41,188 nucleotides of DNA from Martensiomyces pterosporus (lineage: Eukaryota; Kickxellomycota; Kickxellomycetes; Kickxellales; Kickxellaceae), in NCBI GenBank assembly GCA_025201845.1, contig MU604048.1, positions 7,157-48,344 of the forward strand, written 5' to 3'. This document shows positions 31,901 to 41,188 of this stretch, in pieces. The notes below the pieces were generated by a model, which ran no database searches, was not told where the DNA came from, and worked only from the letters and a program-made list of their open reading frames with translations. The translations under genes were made by a program, and so were the position numbers. The stretch's first letter is position 1, and every line of letters starts with the position of its first letter.

Positions 31901-34001
31901 AGGGAAGGAACGCCGCCGCCGATGCACAATCCATCGACTGGCAGGCCCTCGTGACGCATGCGCAATATGGCTGGAAGCTGGAACCCCCACTGCCGCTGGT
32001 TGACATATATGCAATTGAGCGTTATCCCCTGCCCGGGGTCGATCATCCCAGCAAGGCTCTGGACTTTCTTGCTGAGATCGGCTTCCCGGTGAATCCCGCC
32101 GCCAGCCAGCTCTGCATGGTATCTGGCGCGATTGACGGCAGCAACGAGGCTTTCGTTGACAGTCGTGGGGGTCATACCAGCAACCATGAGAGGCGGCTGG
32201 CCAATGACCCGGTGCATTCCGGTGTCAATGTGGATCTTGCTGTCGTGGGCTGTGCGAACAAGCCTTGGCCCAAATTGCTGAAGCCAGTTGGGAGCAGACG
32301 TAACGTCAGCAAGGTGTTTCTTGTAGAGATCTGCCTTTGTTCCTAGTGGCGACCCAGCGCGTGGGAGCAATGACCCAGCGCAGATAACTGAAACGCCGCG
32401 ACCCTCGATGTTTTTGTAAGTCAGCGACCCAAAGCCACTGTGGCCACCTGGTCCAAAGTCGACGATGTGTGTGATACCCGGGTGATCGCTGGCGGCTGGC
32501 CAGTTTACTTGGATGACGCACATGCACTCAAACATATACCTGGTCAGGTCGGGCTGGCTGCGAATGTCTTGGCCCTTGTCGCCCGAGTAGACTGGGATCT
32601 GCATATCTGAGGCGCAAAGTGACCACCCTTGGCCACCAGCATACTCGCACATTCCGTCTATCATATCGCTGACGAGTGTGCAGTGGTATGGGGTGTCGAT
32701 ACCAGTGTAGGCCACAAATATCACAGGCTTGCGCTGCGGGAAGGGGATGCGCGATTGGTCGTCACCAGGCGAGGCGGACTTTGCTCGTAGGAACCGAACA
32801 AAGTGAACAGCGGAATCCAGCTTGGCCGAAACGATGAATCGATTGTGCGTGTTTATCAGAGACAGATAGACGTGTGCAGACTCGCTTGGCATTTGCGAGT
32901 TGAACTCGGATATGTACCCCTCGATAGTCCGCTGGGAGATGCCATGCACTGATACCATAGGGCATGGCTTGCCCTCGTGCTCCACGGCATCTGCTTCGTC
33001 ATCAAGGCTCAGGTGCATGGGAGGGTACACCAGCTGAGGCACAGCTCCGCACAGCATGAGAATCCCAAGCACCTTCCTTGCAGCCGCATAAAACGACGCC
33101 TCATCAGCCGCCACTGAGAGCGCTGTTGCGGTGGCGGCACCTTGACTGTGGCCAGCGGCACCTAAAGCATAGGAGCAATAACTCAGTGTGACATTAGCAT
33201 GCTGCAGAAGCGTCGTGGATGTAGGGCGCTACGTCTCTCCTTTTCGCAAGCCCAGGATTTTCCGTGTGTGAGGGCTGCGCACTTACCCTGAAACAGCTGT
33301 GCGAGTTCGCCCGGAGACACAGCAAGCGTCTTGAACAGAACCACCACATGCATGAGCTGGATAAGGCAGACAACTGGGATAGAGACAGGGTCAGTGAGCA
33401 AATAGTGCTTGTCAGGAGTAGAGCCCGGTGACTGGAGCCAGCGGATAACGTCAAGGCCCTTGGGGTAAGCCCTGGCAATCCTTGGGTCTCTGGACTCGTG
33501 TTCGAGAAAGGCAGACATCTTGACCACAAATTCGGAGAGCAGACGGCCGTAGGTATCGAGCAGCCAGCGTGCTTCGTCAATGTAGTTATCCATGCTGCTC
33601 TGGCCGCCAAACATGGCCATTAGCTTGGCGGCTGGGTTGGAGAACAGCGCAGGGAGCGGCGCTTTCCTCATGGCCCATACCGAGAAATAGCCCCTAAGCA
33701 CGGCGCGTACTTGGTTGTCGCCCAGATGGTGCTCTTGGACCACAAGGTGGATGTTTTTGCTGCCACCAGCGCAAAACGAGGCATCGAATGCATCAAACAC
33801 AGCGCGTGCAACGTCGGTGTCTCTGGAGCTGCAAAACTCGATGAAGCGGGCCTGAAGCTCAATAGCTGGGATGGGGTCTTCCAAGGCTTTGACAAACGCA
33901 TTTGCAAGGGAGCTCCCCTGTGCTTGCAGCTTGGAGCGGAGCGGGACCTGAACAGACACGGGTCCATGTGCGAGGAGCAGAGTGGAGGTTTTGCTCTCCA
34001 T
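22918..34001 (-). CDS. Fused (beta-alpha) fungal type I fatty acid synthase without PPT domain
   Basis: Exons 34001-33287 and 33161-22918 (125-nt intron, GTAAGT, phase 1) give about 3652 residues with the Fas1 and Fas2 activities on one chain. In order: N-terminal region and acetyltransferase with GHSQG (Ser244, five residues after the splice); FMN enoyl reductase (MTPTTV, QWTGGRGGGHHS, about 560-855); dehydratase (NPIH ... ITHGLW near 1550-1567); malonyl/palmitoyl transferase (AGHSLGEY near 1795); the fusion region LLAYQFASPVQWIETQD; one acyl carrier domain with LVGGRSTLQNE (attachment Ser near 2202); ketoreductase (VTGCGKDSIG near 2608, YGESK near 2767); ketosynthase with GACATS (Cys near 3232), FHGTST and LTGHSKG. 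It makes long-chain acyl-CoA from acetyl- and malonyl-CoA with NADPH in the cytosol. The chain stops after VYLDPLARARYD, where yeast Fas2 continues into its PPT domain. Confidence 0.96.
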
Positions 34002-35019
34002 TGGATGTCAAAAATAGCAAATAAGGAACAGTATTGAGTAGTGTGCCCCAGGTCTGCCTAGGGTGCATCTGTTGTCCTGTGAGCTGCCAGGAATGAAAAT
34101 AGCAGAATATGTAGGGGCGTGCAATTGTAGCAAGTTGTCTGCTGCGAGGAGGCGCCTTCTGTTGTCAATTTATTCGGTGTCTGCCAGCAGCGTATTGAGT
34201 GGAATGTTGTCCCGGACCAGGGCTGTTGCAGCTAGAGAAAACTGGCCAGGGGGAACAGCAAGATGCATTTTCTGGCGGCACCTTCCCTGCAATTACTCAG
34301 TAGCTACTCGCTTGCTGTTGCCGATCACTTGATAGCAGACAGGGCGATTGTGACGTCTGTTCATGAAGCGCCATATGCAGACCTGCACTGGCTTGCATCG
34401 CCTAGTGCAAAGCTTGCATACGCATATTTGCATCTGAGGTTCCTAGGCCCGGAAGCGCATGCAGCAGCGGACAGCGGACAGACAAATTTGGCGTAGCGGC
34501 GGAATGCAGCAATGCGACTGCTTTGTTGCGGTTTTCCCATGTGCACGGCCAATAAGGGAACAATAGACACGAGCGTATGAGGTGGCTGCGCCTTGTTTGC
34601 AGAACAAGGACCTGCTCGTTTGACGCGTGCGTGCATTCGCGTGTCCAAGCACTATGTGCGTGTGAGAGGCGGACAATATTCTGCTCCGCTATAAGACAAT
34701 CGAATGCGCTGTTCTGCGCAGTGGGAACAACAAACCCTCAGCCTCCTTTGAGCAACAGGTGCAGCGTGTGGTTGGGCGAGAGTGTGGAGAGTGAAGGCAC
34801 CCACTAGAGTCCGCCCAAGCCAAGTTCGAGCAGAGGCAAGGTGGGCAATTGAGATAGTAGCAGTGTTAAATTATCTGTCATTAGATGCTAGCAAGGTAAA
34901 ACAAATCAGTCGAACAGTTATTTGAACTGAATCCCAGCACCAGCGGTAGGTAGACTTGCAGACATTAATGGTGGAACCAGTACAGCCAAGGGATGCTGGA
35001 GGAGGAGACAGCAGGTTGC
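34002..35019. other. Upstream region of the FAS gene, no gene seen
   Basis: About 1.0 kb between the FAS start and the stop of the first UNC93-like gene. The longest frames are under 100 codons and unconvincing. It presumably carries the FAS promoter; I did not identify a clear TATA box. Confidence 0.5.
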
Positions 35020-35480
35020 TTACGCCTTGACGTCAACAGCATGCTCAGCAGCGTTCTCATCCACATCATACTCCTTCTCATTCTCAGGGACAACATCCTC
35101 CGAGTGGTCCTTGAGGGTCAAGATGACGTAGAACATGGGCAAAAGGGAGACGGCAAAGAGGACCCAGTTGCCAATGAGCTGGTTCTTCGGCTTAGTCTTG
35201 ACGTCAAGCTGCCACGCGATGGCAGCACCGAACGACTGCATGCCCTTGTAGAAGCCGGCATACCGTGCCAGGATCTGGTTGTTGTTGGTCAGCGCACCGA
35301 TGATCCAGTACGCAAACGACTGGTAGAAGGCATCGCCCATGCCGCAGAAGAAGTACAGAGCGATGGGGCCACCAGCACGGCCGGAACTCTCCTTAAAGTC
35401 GATGAGCTGGGTCTTGTCCTTGATTCCGCCAGGATACTTGTTCTGGACCGCGAGAGAGCCACCCCAGATGCCGTTGAATG

Positions 35481-35778
35481 CAACGAGGATGATGACAAAC
35501 CCAGCAAATCCGCGCTGCTTGCGAGTGAGGTGCTTGCTGTCGAGAACCAGCGAGATCAGGTATGCGCCGATCATCTGCGCCAGCCAGTACATGATGTTGT
35601 TGAAGCCACGAGTACGCGTGTTGAACAGGCAACGAGGATGATGGCAAACCCAACGAATCCGCGCTGCTTGCGATTGAGGTGCTTGTTGTCGAGAACCAGC
35701 GAGATCAGGTATGCGCCGATCATCTGCGCCAGCCAGTACATGATGTTGTTGAAGCCACGAGTACGCGTGTTGAACAGG
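35481..35778. repeat. 149-bp tandem duplication inside UNC93-like copy 1
   Basis: Two abutting 149-bp copies, 35481-35629 and 35630-35778. The right-hand 92 bp are identical; the left-hand 57 bp differ at about five positions. In protein terms it repeats the segment from FNTRTRGFNNIMYW to IILVA. The sense strand shows no AG|GT site within the unit. Confidence 0.9.
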
Positions 35779-36403
35779 GCGCCGTTGATCGAGTCGAACT
35801 GGTATGTGGTGAAGAAGTTCGAGTTGAAGCACATGGGAAGGAGGGCAAGCATCAGGGGGTTGAGGAACAGCTTGACAATCTCAATCGACTCCTTGCCGAC
35901 ATTGGTGTACTTGACCAAGACGACCGACGACCCATCGTTTCTTGTCACCTTGGATGGAGGGGCAAGGGCAAGACCGAGGAAGGCACCGAGGCACTCGAGA
36001 ATGACAAAGGCAATGTAGACACCATCTGAAAGAGACTTTGCCTCCGTGGTGTTGTAGTTCATGGCGAAGGGAATGAGACCACCCAGCACACCACCCATGT
36101 TGAAGATAACCCAGAAGACGGCAATGTACTTGGCCTTCTCCTCCTCCCTGGGGTACGATACCAGGATCATGCCCTGTGCAGCCCACAGGATGCCTGCACC
36201 AACGCCGAGGAGCGCACCAGCAGCGATAGTGAACGAGCCCTTGCCAGTGTGGTTGAGGTAGATGTAGGAGCCAGAGTAGAGCGCATAGGTGAAACCAGAG
36301 CCGAAGATGGTCCAGCGGACACCGAAAAGGTTGACAATAGCGCCACCGAGGACACCGAAGACGACGAAGGTAGAGTACAGAGCAGTGTTGGCGTTGTTGT
36401 TCG

Positions 36404-36611
36404 TTGTGGCATCAAGCTGACCGCCACCGCCCGTGCCGTTGAGGGCATTGAACATGCCTGGGCACAGGAAGCAGACAAAGCCCACGATGATGACCTGCAC
36501 TATGGGGTTGTGGGATCCATCTGGCCGCCACCGCCCGTGCCGTTGAGGGCATTGAACATGCCTGGGCACAGGAAGCAGACAAAGCCCACGATGATGACCT
36601 GCACTATGGGG
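36404..36611. repeat. 104-bp tandem duplication near the 5' end of UNC93-like copy 1
   Basis: Two abutting 104-bp copies, 36404-36507 and 36508-36611. The right-hand 87 bp are identical, while the left-hand 17 bp differ at about five positions. It repeats the coding segment VIIVGFVCFLCPGMFNALNG. On the sense strand the unit contains CAG|GT, so splicing from one copy to the other would remove exactly 104 nt (36598-36495) and restore the first frame. Confidence 0.9.
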
Positions 36612-36854
36612 CTGTAGTAACGGATACCCATGGCTGGAGTAGAGAGGCTGTATTAGCTACGGAAAGATATTAGGTTATATATCAGGTTTGGTTAGTGTAC
36701 TAGCAACTGCACAAAGGCAAAATTAGCCTTCCAAAAAAATAAGAGGAAAGTAGAGGTGCAAGCAGAATAGAGAATAAGCGAGAAATATAACAGCAGAGGT
36801 TAGATATTAAGCGAGTGAGGGAACAAGGGGAGGAATTTGAAATCGCTGAAAGAC

Positions 36855-36890
36855 ATGTGGATGTGGATGTGGATGTAGATGTGGATGTGG
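36855..36890 (+). repeat. GATGTG hexanucleotide microsatellite
   Basis: About six units of (ATGTGG) with one GTAGAT variant, located 224-259 bp upstream of the first UNC93-like ATG and just downstream of its TATA-like box. Confidence 0.85.
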
Positions 36891-36907
36891 CCTATTCTTC
36901 GGTCGCT

Positions 36908-36915
36908 TTTTATAT
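36908..36915 (-). promoter_or_regulatory. TATA-like box, UNC93-like copy 1
   Basis: The minus strand reads ATATAAAA, its proximal end 277 bp upstream of the ATG at 36631. The paralogue has the same octamer at the same distance. Confidence 0.3.
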
Positions 36916-37021
36916 CAATCCTGGAGGTGCATTTTCGTTTCACCGATGGGCTCCGTTGGGCGGGGGTTGTAGCGTAAGCAACCTATTATCGTACGGCGCT
37001 ATCCTGATTTCATTCTTCTTT

Positions 37022-37079
37022 ACAAACGCAAACACGCACACACAAACACACACAAACACACACACAAACACACACACAG
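37022..37079 (+). repeat. CA-rich microsatellite
   Basis: Runs of (CA)n interrupted by CAAACA units, non-coding, upstream of the first UNC93-like gene. Confidence 0.9.
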
Positions 37080-37282
37080 GCAGCAAATGGACCTAAAGCC
37101 ATACATGTGCACACACGGTTGTCTGCTACTATGTTCGTCTGTTGGGCGATCCCACAGACGGAGGCGTGAACGCAAAGGCCGCAGCGCACTCGTACCTTTT
37201 GCAGCCTATTCTCGGCTCAGCACGCATGTCGTCGGCTCGCTTGTTTCTAAAAAAAAAAAGGGGAGCGGAGAAGTGCAAGCGG

Positions 37283-37430
37283 GGAGGTATCATCCAGCAA
37301 GCCTCACAATTATTTTGTGAATTGCTCAGAGCAGCTGCTGGAGAACCTTCCATCGAGGAGGTATCATCCAGCAAGCCTCACAATTATTTTGTGAATTGCT
37401 CAGAGCAGCTGCTGGAGAACCTTCCATCGA
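37283..37430. repeat. Perfect 74-bp tandem duplication
   Basis: Positions 37283-37356 and 37357-37430 are identical over 74 bp and directly abut. The unit lies in non-coding DNA and begins GGAGGTATCATCC. It is the third exact back-to-back duplication within 2 kb. Confidence 0.95.
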
Positions 37431-39202
37431 ATCTGAGAGGCCAGCAATGTGTGATCCAACTCTTGGCAAAACAGCAACGATGCAGTTGTACATGTGGCAT
37501 GGAAATGGTAAATCGATAAATGCGAGCGAAGGAAGTACAGCGTCTAGTGTATAGTGCACCCAGAAAAGCCATCGCTGTGTCAGTTGTCGGTAATTTATGG
37601 TGAATCAGGCACACAGCAGAATAGCCGCGCACATGCGCGAAACTAGCAGGGCGTGTGGCACCTTGGCTATGTGTATCATGCTTTCCGCTGCAGCTCGTTG
37701 TATCTGTGATCAGCCGCGTTGAGATTGGGTGCAAGAAGCTGCCTCTTCTGTAACAGCATTGCTGCGTCATTCCTGTTTACGCTTTTCAGTCTGCATGTCA
37801 TCCCACCAGCCATGTGCACTATTAGAAAGAGCGCGAAAAGAGGGGAAGACATGGCCGATCTAGCAATAATCATCTGCGTTGTTGGAACATTCCGCAGACA
37901 GGTACTGGAAAATAAATCACCGTCAGCGTGCAAATCTACGGATAGTAACGCCGTGAAGATACAGCAGAATATCTATTCTCCAGGGCAGCACTAAAGAGTA
38001 AGAATATTGACCTGCACGCCAAGAAAAGCAATGCGCACGGGGTGGTTCTAGGAAAAGGAGTGCCCGACGCACTCCGCCAAAAATGGCACCGAGCTGACGG
38101 CTCACTCCGCCATTTACATCTGCTGAAGAGCGCAAAGGAGTGGACAAAGGCAGAGCCTTTTGTGGGTGTGGGTGTAAGGGCACTGGCAGGTGCCTGAAGA
38201 AGCCTCGTTCACATTACCTGTTGGGATGCGTAGATCCAAGTATGCCAAGACTCTAATCTTCAGACAGCTATACCTGCGACAGCTGATAGCCGTGTGTCTG
38301 TTTGTTACATTCCCATCTGTGTGTCGCTTTGTCGCTTTTTGATGACACCCTCGCTGCCCAAACAGGCAGTATATGCGACTCATTTGGCCAACTTGGTGCT
38401 GCTATTTGAAGATATGCCTGTCCAGATGTACACACACACACCCACACACCCACACACCCACACACCCACACACACACATACACACATACACACACATACA
38501 TACACACACACACACACACATACACACACATACATACGTATACAAACGCGCACACATACAAACGCACACACCTTCCATCGCCCCAACATCATCTATCCAT
38601 GATACTCCTCCAAGCAAACATCCTATAGATTTCGCTCGGTGGATTCTGTGCATCTGACGTTCAAATGCCAAGACTCGGAACCGCAAATTACGGGCATGCT
38701 ATCAGCACCTTCCTCCTACATGCCGTGGATTCGGCTGCTTCGCCGACCATTTCGCGCTGCTCCATCCACTCACCCCCGAATTACGGGCCATGGTGAGCGG
38801 CGATGCATTCGGCATTTCAGCATTGATTGGGCAAATTTTTCATGGCGCTGGGCTTCCAGTGTCTACAAAACGAAGAGAGGCATCGAGCCGATGGCTGTCG
38901 CGGGATTCTCACAGCGGTTCGCGGCGAAGAGAAATCAGACCAGAGAGCACTTCGTCAATCTCCTAGGACATATCTAGCGGAGGCCAGATATGACGTATGA
39001 GGCATACATGTGCATGTGTTTGTGTCGGTGCTGGCCACCTGTGTCTCAGCTATTTCCGCGGCCGTTCACAATGTGGTTTAAGAGATAAAATTAGTGACAA
39101 TGGCTGGGATGTCCATGGTGGGCATTATAATGGGGGAGGAGTGAATAGCAGCAGAACTAAAAAAAAAAAACAGTAGTGAATGGAAAAGAAAAAATAGCCT
39201 CC
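37431..39202. other. Intergenic, mostly non-coding
   Basis: About 1.8 kb between the two UNC93-like genes. Apart from the CA microsatellite, one plus-strand frame of 112 codons (38639-38977) is the longest non-repetitive one. I recognise no family in it and it has no supported splice partners. There is an A-run at 39160-39169 just past the stop of copy 2. Confidence 0.45.
38429..38570 (+). repeat. Long CA/CATA microsatellite
   Basis: About 140 bp of (CA)n with CCCA and CATA interruptions. It opens long low-complexity frames on both strands (Thr/His and Val/Cys repeats) that are not genes. Confidence 0.95.
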
Positions 39203-40576
39203 TCACGCCTTGGTCTCCATAGCCTTCTCGTTTTCATACGCTTTCTCCTCGTCGTTGTCCTGAGTGGCATACGCCTCGCTGTGCTCCTTGATGTTGGACA
39301 CGACGTAGAGCATGGGGAACAAGGAGACTCCAAAAAGCACCCAGTTGCCAATGAGCTGGTGCATAGACGACACATTCTTTGCACCCAGCTGCCAAGCAAT
39401 AGCAGCACCAAACGACTGCATTCCCTTGTAGAAGCCGACATACCGTGCCAGGATCTGGTTGTTGTTGGTCAGTGCTCCAATAATCCAGTACGCAAAGGAC
39501 TGGTAGAAGGCGTCGCTCATGCCGCAGAAGAAGTACAGGATGATGGGGCCGCCTGCTCTCTTTGAGTCCTTGAAATCGATGGGGCCGCCTGGGTAGTCTG
39601 TTGGCCCGGTGGCTATGCTGGTGCCGTGGGTATACTTGTGCTGCAGAGCGAGGGCGCCGCCCCAAACGATGTTGAAGAACACGGCAACCACAACGAAGCT
39701 GATGAGGCCGCGAGTGCGCCGCGACCACTGGCCACTGTCCAGCAGGAAGGAGATGGCGTAGGCACCAATCATCTGCGCCAGCCAGTACATGATGTTGTTG
39801 AAGCCACGAGTACGCGTGTTGAACAGGGCGCCGTTGATCGAGTCGAACTGGTAGGTGTTGAAAAAGTTCGAGGTGAAGCACATGGGAAGGAGGGCAAGCA
39901 TCATGGGATTGAGAAACAGCTTGACAATCTCAATGGCTTCCTTGTCCACATCGGTGTACTTGACCAAGACGACCGACGACCCATCGTTTCTTGTCACCTT
40001 GGATGGAGGAGCAAGGGCAAGACCGAGGCAGGCACCAAGGCACTCGAGAATGACAAAGGCGATGTAGACACCATCTGGAAGAGGCTTTGCTTCCTTGGTG
40101 TTGTAGTTCATGGCGAAGGGAATGAGACCGCCCAGCACACCACCCATGTTGAAGATGACCCAGAAGATGGCAATGTACTTGGCCTTCTCTTCTTCTCGCG
40201 GGTACGACACCATGATCATGCCCTGTGCAGCCCACAGGATACCGGCACCAACGCCGAGGAGCGCACCGGCGGCGATGGTGAACGAGCTCTCGCGAGTGTG
40301 GTTGAGGTAGATGAAGGAGCCGGAGTACAGGGCATAGGTGAAGCCAGAGCCAAAGATTGTGTAGCGGATGCCAAACAGGTTCACAACCGCACCCCCCAGG
40401 ACACCAAAAACTACGAAGGTAGTGTACAGCGCAGTGTTGGCATTGCTGGGCGTTGTGGCATCAAGCTGACCGCCGGCACCCATGCCGTTGAGGGCGTTGA
40501 ACATGCCTGGGCACAGGAAGCAGACAAACCCGACGAGTATGACCTGAGTCAGTGCGCTGTAGTAGCGGAGAGCCAT
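39203..40576 (-). CDS. UNC93-like (DUF895) multi-pass membrane protein
   Basis: A single-exon gene of 457 residues starting MALRYYSALTQVILVGF. The protein is almost entirely hydrophobic helices, about 11-12, with conserved loops: CPGMFNALNGMG after helix 1, SYPREEEKAKYIAIFW in the middle, and the ATG-proximal GxGGQ loop. This is the layout of fungal UNC93-like proteins, a branch of the major facilitator superfamily. Animal UNC93 proteins act as potassium-channel regulators or Toll-receptor chaperones; in fungi the role is unknown and transport has not been shown generally. The acidic C-terminal tail, after the last helix, is cytosolic in my estimate. Long stretches are nearly identical at the nucleotide level to the broken copy 2.6 kb away, implying a recent tandem duplication or gene conversion. 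Confidence 0.92.
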   Translation of the reverse strand: MALRYYSALTQVILVGFVCFLCPGMFNALNGMGAGGQLDATTPSNANTALYTTFVVFGVLGGAVVNLFGIRYTIFGSGFTYALYSGSFIYLNHTRESSFTIAAGALLGVGAGILWAAQGMIMVSYPREEEKAKYIAIFWVIFNMGGVLGGLIPFAMNYNTKEAKPLPDGVYIAFVILECLGACLGLALAPPSKVTRNDGSSVVLVKYTDVDKEAIEIVKLFLNPMMLALLPMCFTSNFFNTYQFDSINGALFNTRTRGFNNIMYWLAQMIGAYAISFLLDSGQWSRRTRGLISFVVVAVFFNIVWGGALALQHKYTHGTSIATGPTDYPGGPIDFKDSKRAGGPIILYFFCGMSDAFYQSFAYWIIGALTNNNQILARYVGFYKGMQSFGAAIAWQLGAKNVSSMHQLIGNWVLFGVSLFPMLYVVSNIKEHSEAYATQDNDEEKAYENEKAMETKA

Positions 40577-41188
40577 CGCGCCGAATAGCTAGGTAGGCAA
40601 AAGGAAAAAAAAAAAAAAACAAGGGATGGGGCTGTAGCTACTTGGTATGTGGTGTTTGGTCTCCAAAGATCGACAAGGGCTGTGTGGCTAGGCTGCAAGA
40701 GAAACAGGGCAGAAGCAGGTTATTCGAGTATAAAGAGCTAGAGCGCAAACGAGGTTTGGTGGGCGTCTGGCACCAGAGGGCGAGCGAGCGAGCTGATTTA
40801 TTTGTTACCCAACTCGTTTGACACCAGAGAGCGGAGAGCACGAGGTGAATTTTTTTATATGTAGGCCAGGCAAGACGCCTTCGCCTCCCACTAGGCAGCT
40901 GGGAATAGTGCCAACCTCATCCTGCAAACGGTGTCTATTGAATAATCATATATGCATCGTAACTGACAACTCTCTTGTTCCCCTCACCATGTGCCCTATC
41001 TCTTGTGCCTCCCACAAACACACACACACCTGCTCCTTCTGTTTGCAACACCGCCTATTGTCTCCTGCACAGATCGCGAATCAGTGCAAGCTGCATTGGA
41101 TAGGATTCCCGAATGGAAGGGCTAGTCTTGTGGTATATCTGGCTTTTTATTTTCTACAAAACCCCCTTCTGCCCGTCGCTTCTCTTCA
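40577..41188. other. Upstream region of UNC93-like copy 2
   Basis: 612 bp to the window edge. It has an A-run at 40603-40618 and no convincing gene; the downstream part of another gene could start beyond the edge. Confidence 0.45.
40853..40860 (-). promoter_or_regulatory. TATA-like box, UNC93-like copy 2
   Basis: The minus strand reads ATATAAAA, its proximal end 277 bp upstream of the ATG at 40576. The same octamer and spacing occur in front of the paralogue. Confidence 0.3.

Larger units (their letters stand above)
35020..36631 (-). pseudogene. UNC93-like membrane protein, frame broken by two tandem duplications
   Basis: This is a paralogue of the intact gene at 39203-40576. Starting at the ATG at 36629-36631 the product ends after 43 codons at a TAG (36502-36500). 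The homologous sequence then continues in a second frame up to about 35629 and in a third frame from there to the stop at 35020. The breaks coincide with exact tandem duplications of 104 bp (36404-36611) and 149 bp (35481-35778), each 2 modulo 3. Subtracting one copy of each leaves 1359 nt, a whole number of codons (452 residues plus stop), close to the 457 residues of the paralogue. Everything else is well conserved. So it is either a very recent pseudogene, a gene in which duplicated parts are spliced out, or an intact gene misassembled at two seams. Family role: polytopic MFS-like UNC93 proteins, function in fungi unclear. Confidence 0.75.

Noticed and set aside
38268..38692. Open frames with Thr/His or Val/Cys repeats
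   Set aside because: Translation of the CA/CATA microsatellite in several frames.
38639..38977. 112-codon plus-strand frame suspected as a transposon remnant
   Set aside because: No transposase or reverse-transcriptase motifs, no terminal repeats or target duplications seen; left as unexplained intergenic sequence.
39626..40588. 320-codon plus-strand open frame; similar one at 34993-36018
   Set aside because: Both are antisense to the UNC93-like genes and resemble each other only because the genes do.
1..41188. tRNA, rRNA, CRISPR arrays, intact transposons, secondary-metabolite cluster
   Set aside because: I looked for T-loop-like GTTCRANNC contexts, spaced repeats and transposase or reverse-transcriptase motifs and found none convincing; the FAS is of the housekeeping type and its neighbours include no P450, tailoring enzyme or regulator.

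Overview
The window looks like nuclear DNA of an early-diverging filamentous fungus; Kickxellomycotina (Coemansia/Linderina-like) is my best guess, not proven. The reasons are genes with short introns of about 80-260 nt confined to their 5' parts, GT(A/R)NGT donors with CTAAC-type branch sites in several introns, a fungal type I fatty acid synthase fused into one chain, AP180 and Sey1-type proteins, and an F-box-like/LRR protein of a kind I associate with that lineage. There are no ribosomal RNA genes, recognisable tRNAs, CRISPR arrays or intact transposons. All confident genes lie on the minus strand except one coiled-coil gene at 12968-14878.

Layout. 1-1329: 5' part of an AVT-like vacuolar amino-acid transporter, cut by the window edge. 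2625-3698: short-chain dehydrogenase. 4273-6840: three-exon AP180/CALM clathrin adaptor. 7356-11558: WDR44-like WD40 protein. 12968-14878: coiled-coil protein of unknown function (three exons, plus strand). 15012-17117: F-box-like/LRR protein. 17583-18437: GNAT acetyltransferase. 18989-21858: Sey1/atlastin-type ER-fusion GTPase (three exons). 22248-22430: Pmp3-like small membrane protein. 22918-34001: fused FAS of about 3652 residues (two exons). 35020-36631 and 39203-40576: two UNC93-like paralogues; the first is broken by two exact tandem duplications. The 2.6 kb between them holds microsatellites and a perfect 74-bp tandem duplication.

The genes do not form an operon or an obvious biosynthetic cluster. 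Several share a membrane theme: FAS makes acyl chains, Sey1 shapes the ER, AP180 (and perhaps the WDR44-like protein) serves vesicle traffic, and the AVT, Pmp3 and UNC93 proteins sit in membranes. I regard this as chance neighbourhood. The points most worth checking are a fused FAS that ends after the ketosynthase, with no phosphopantetheinyl-transferase domain, and the duplicated segments in and near the first UNC93 gene. The latter could be real mutations, a newly created intron, or assembly seams.
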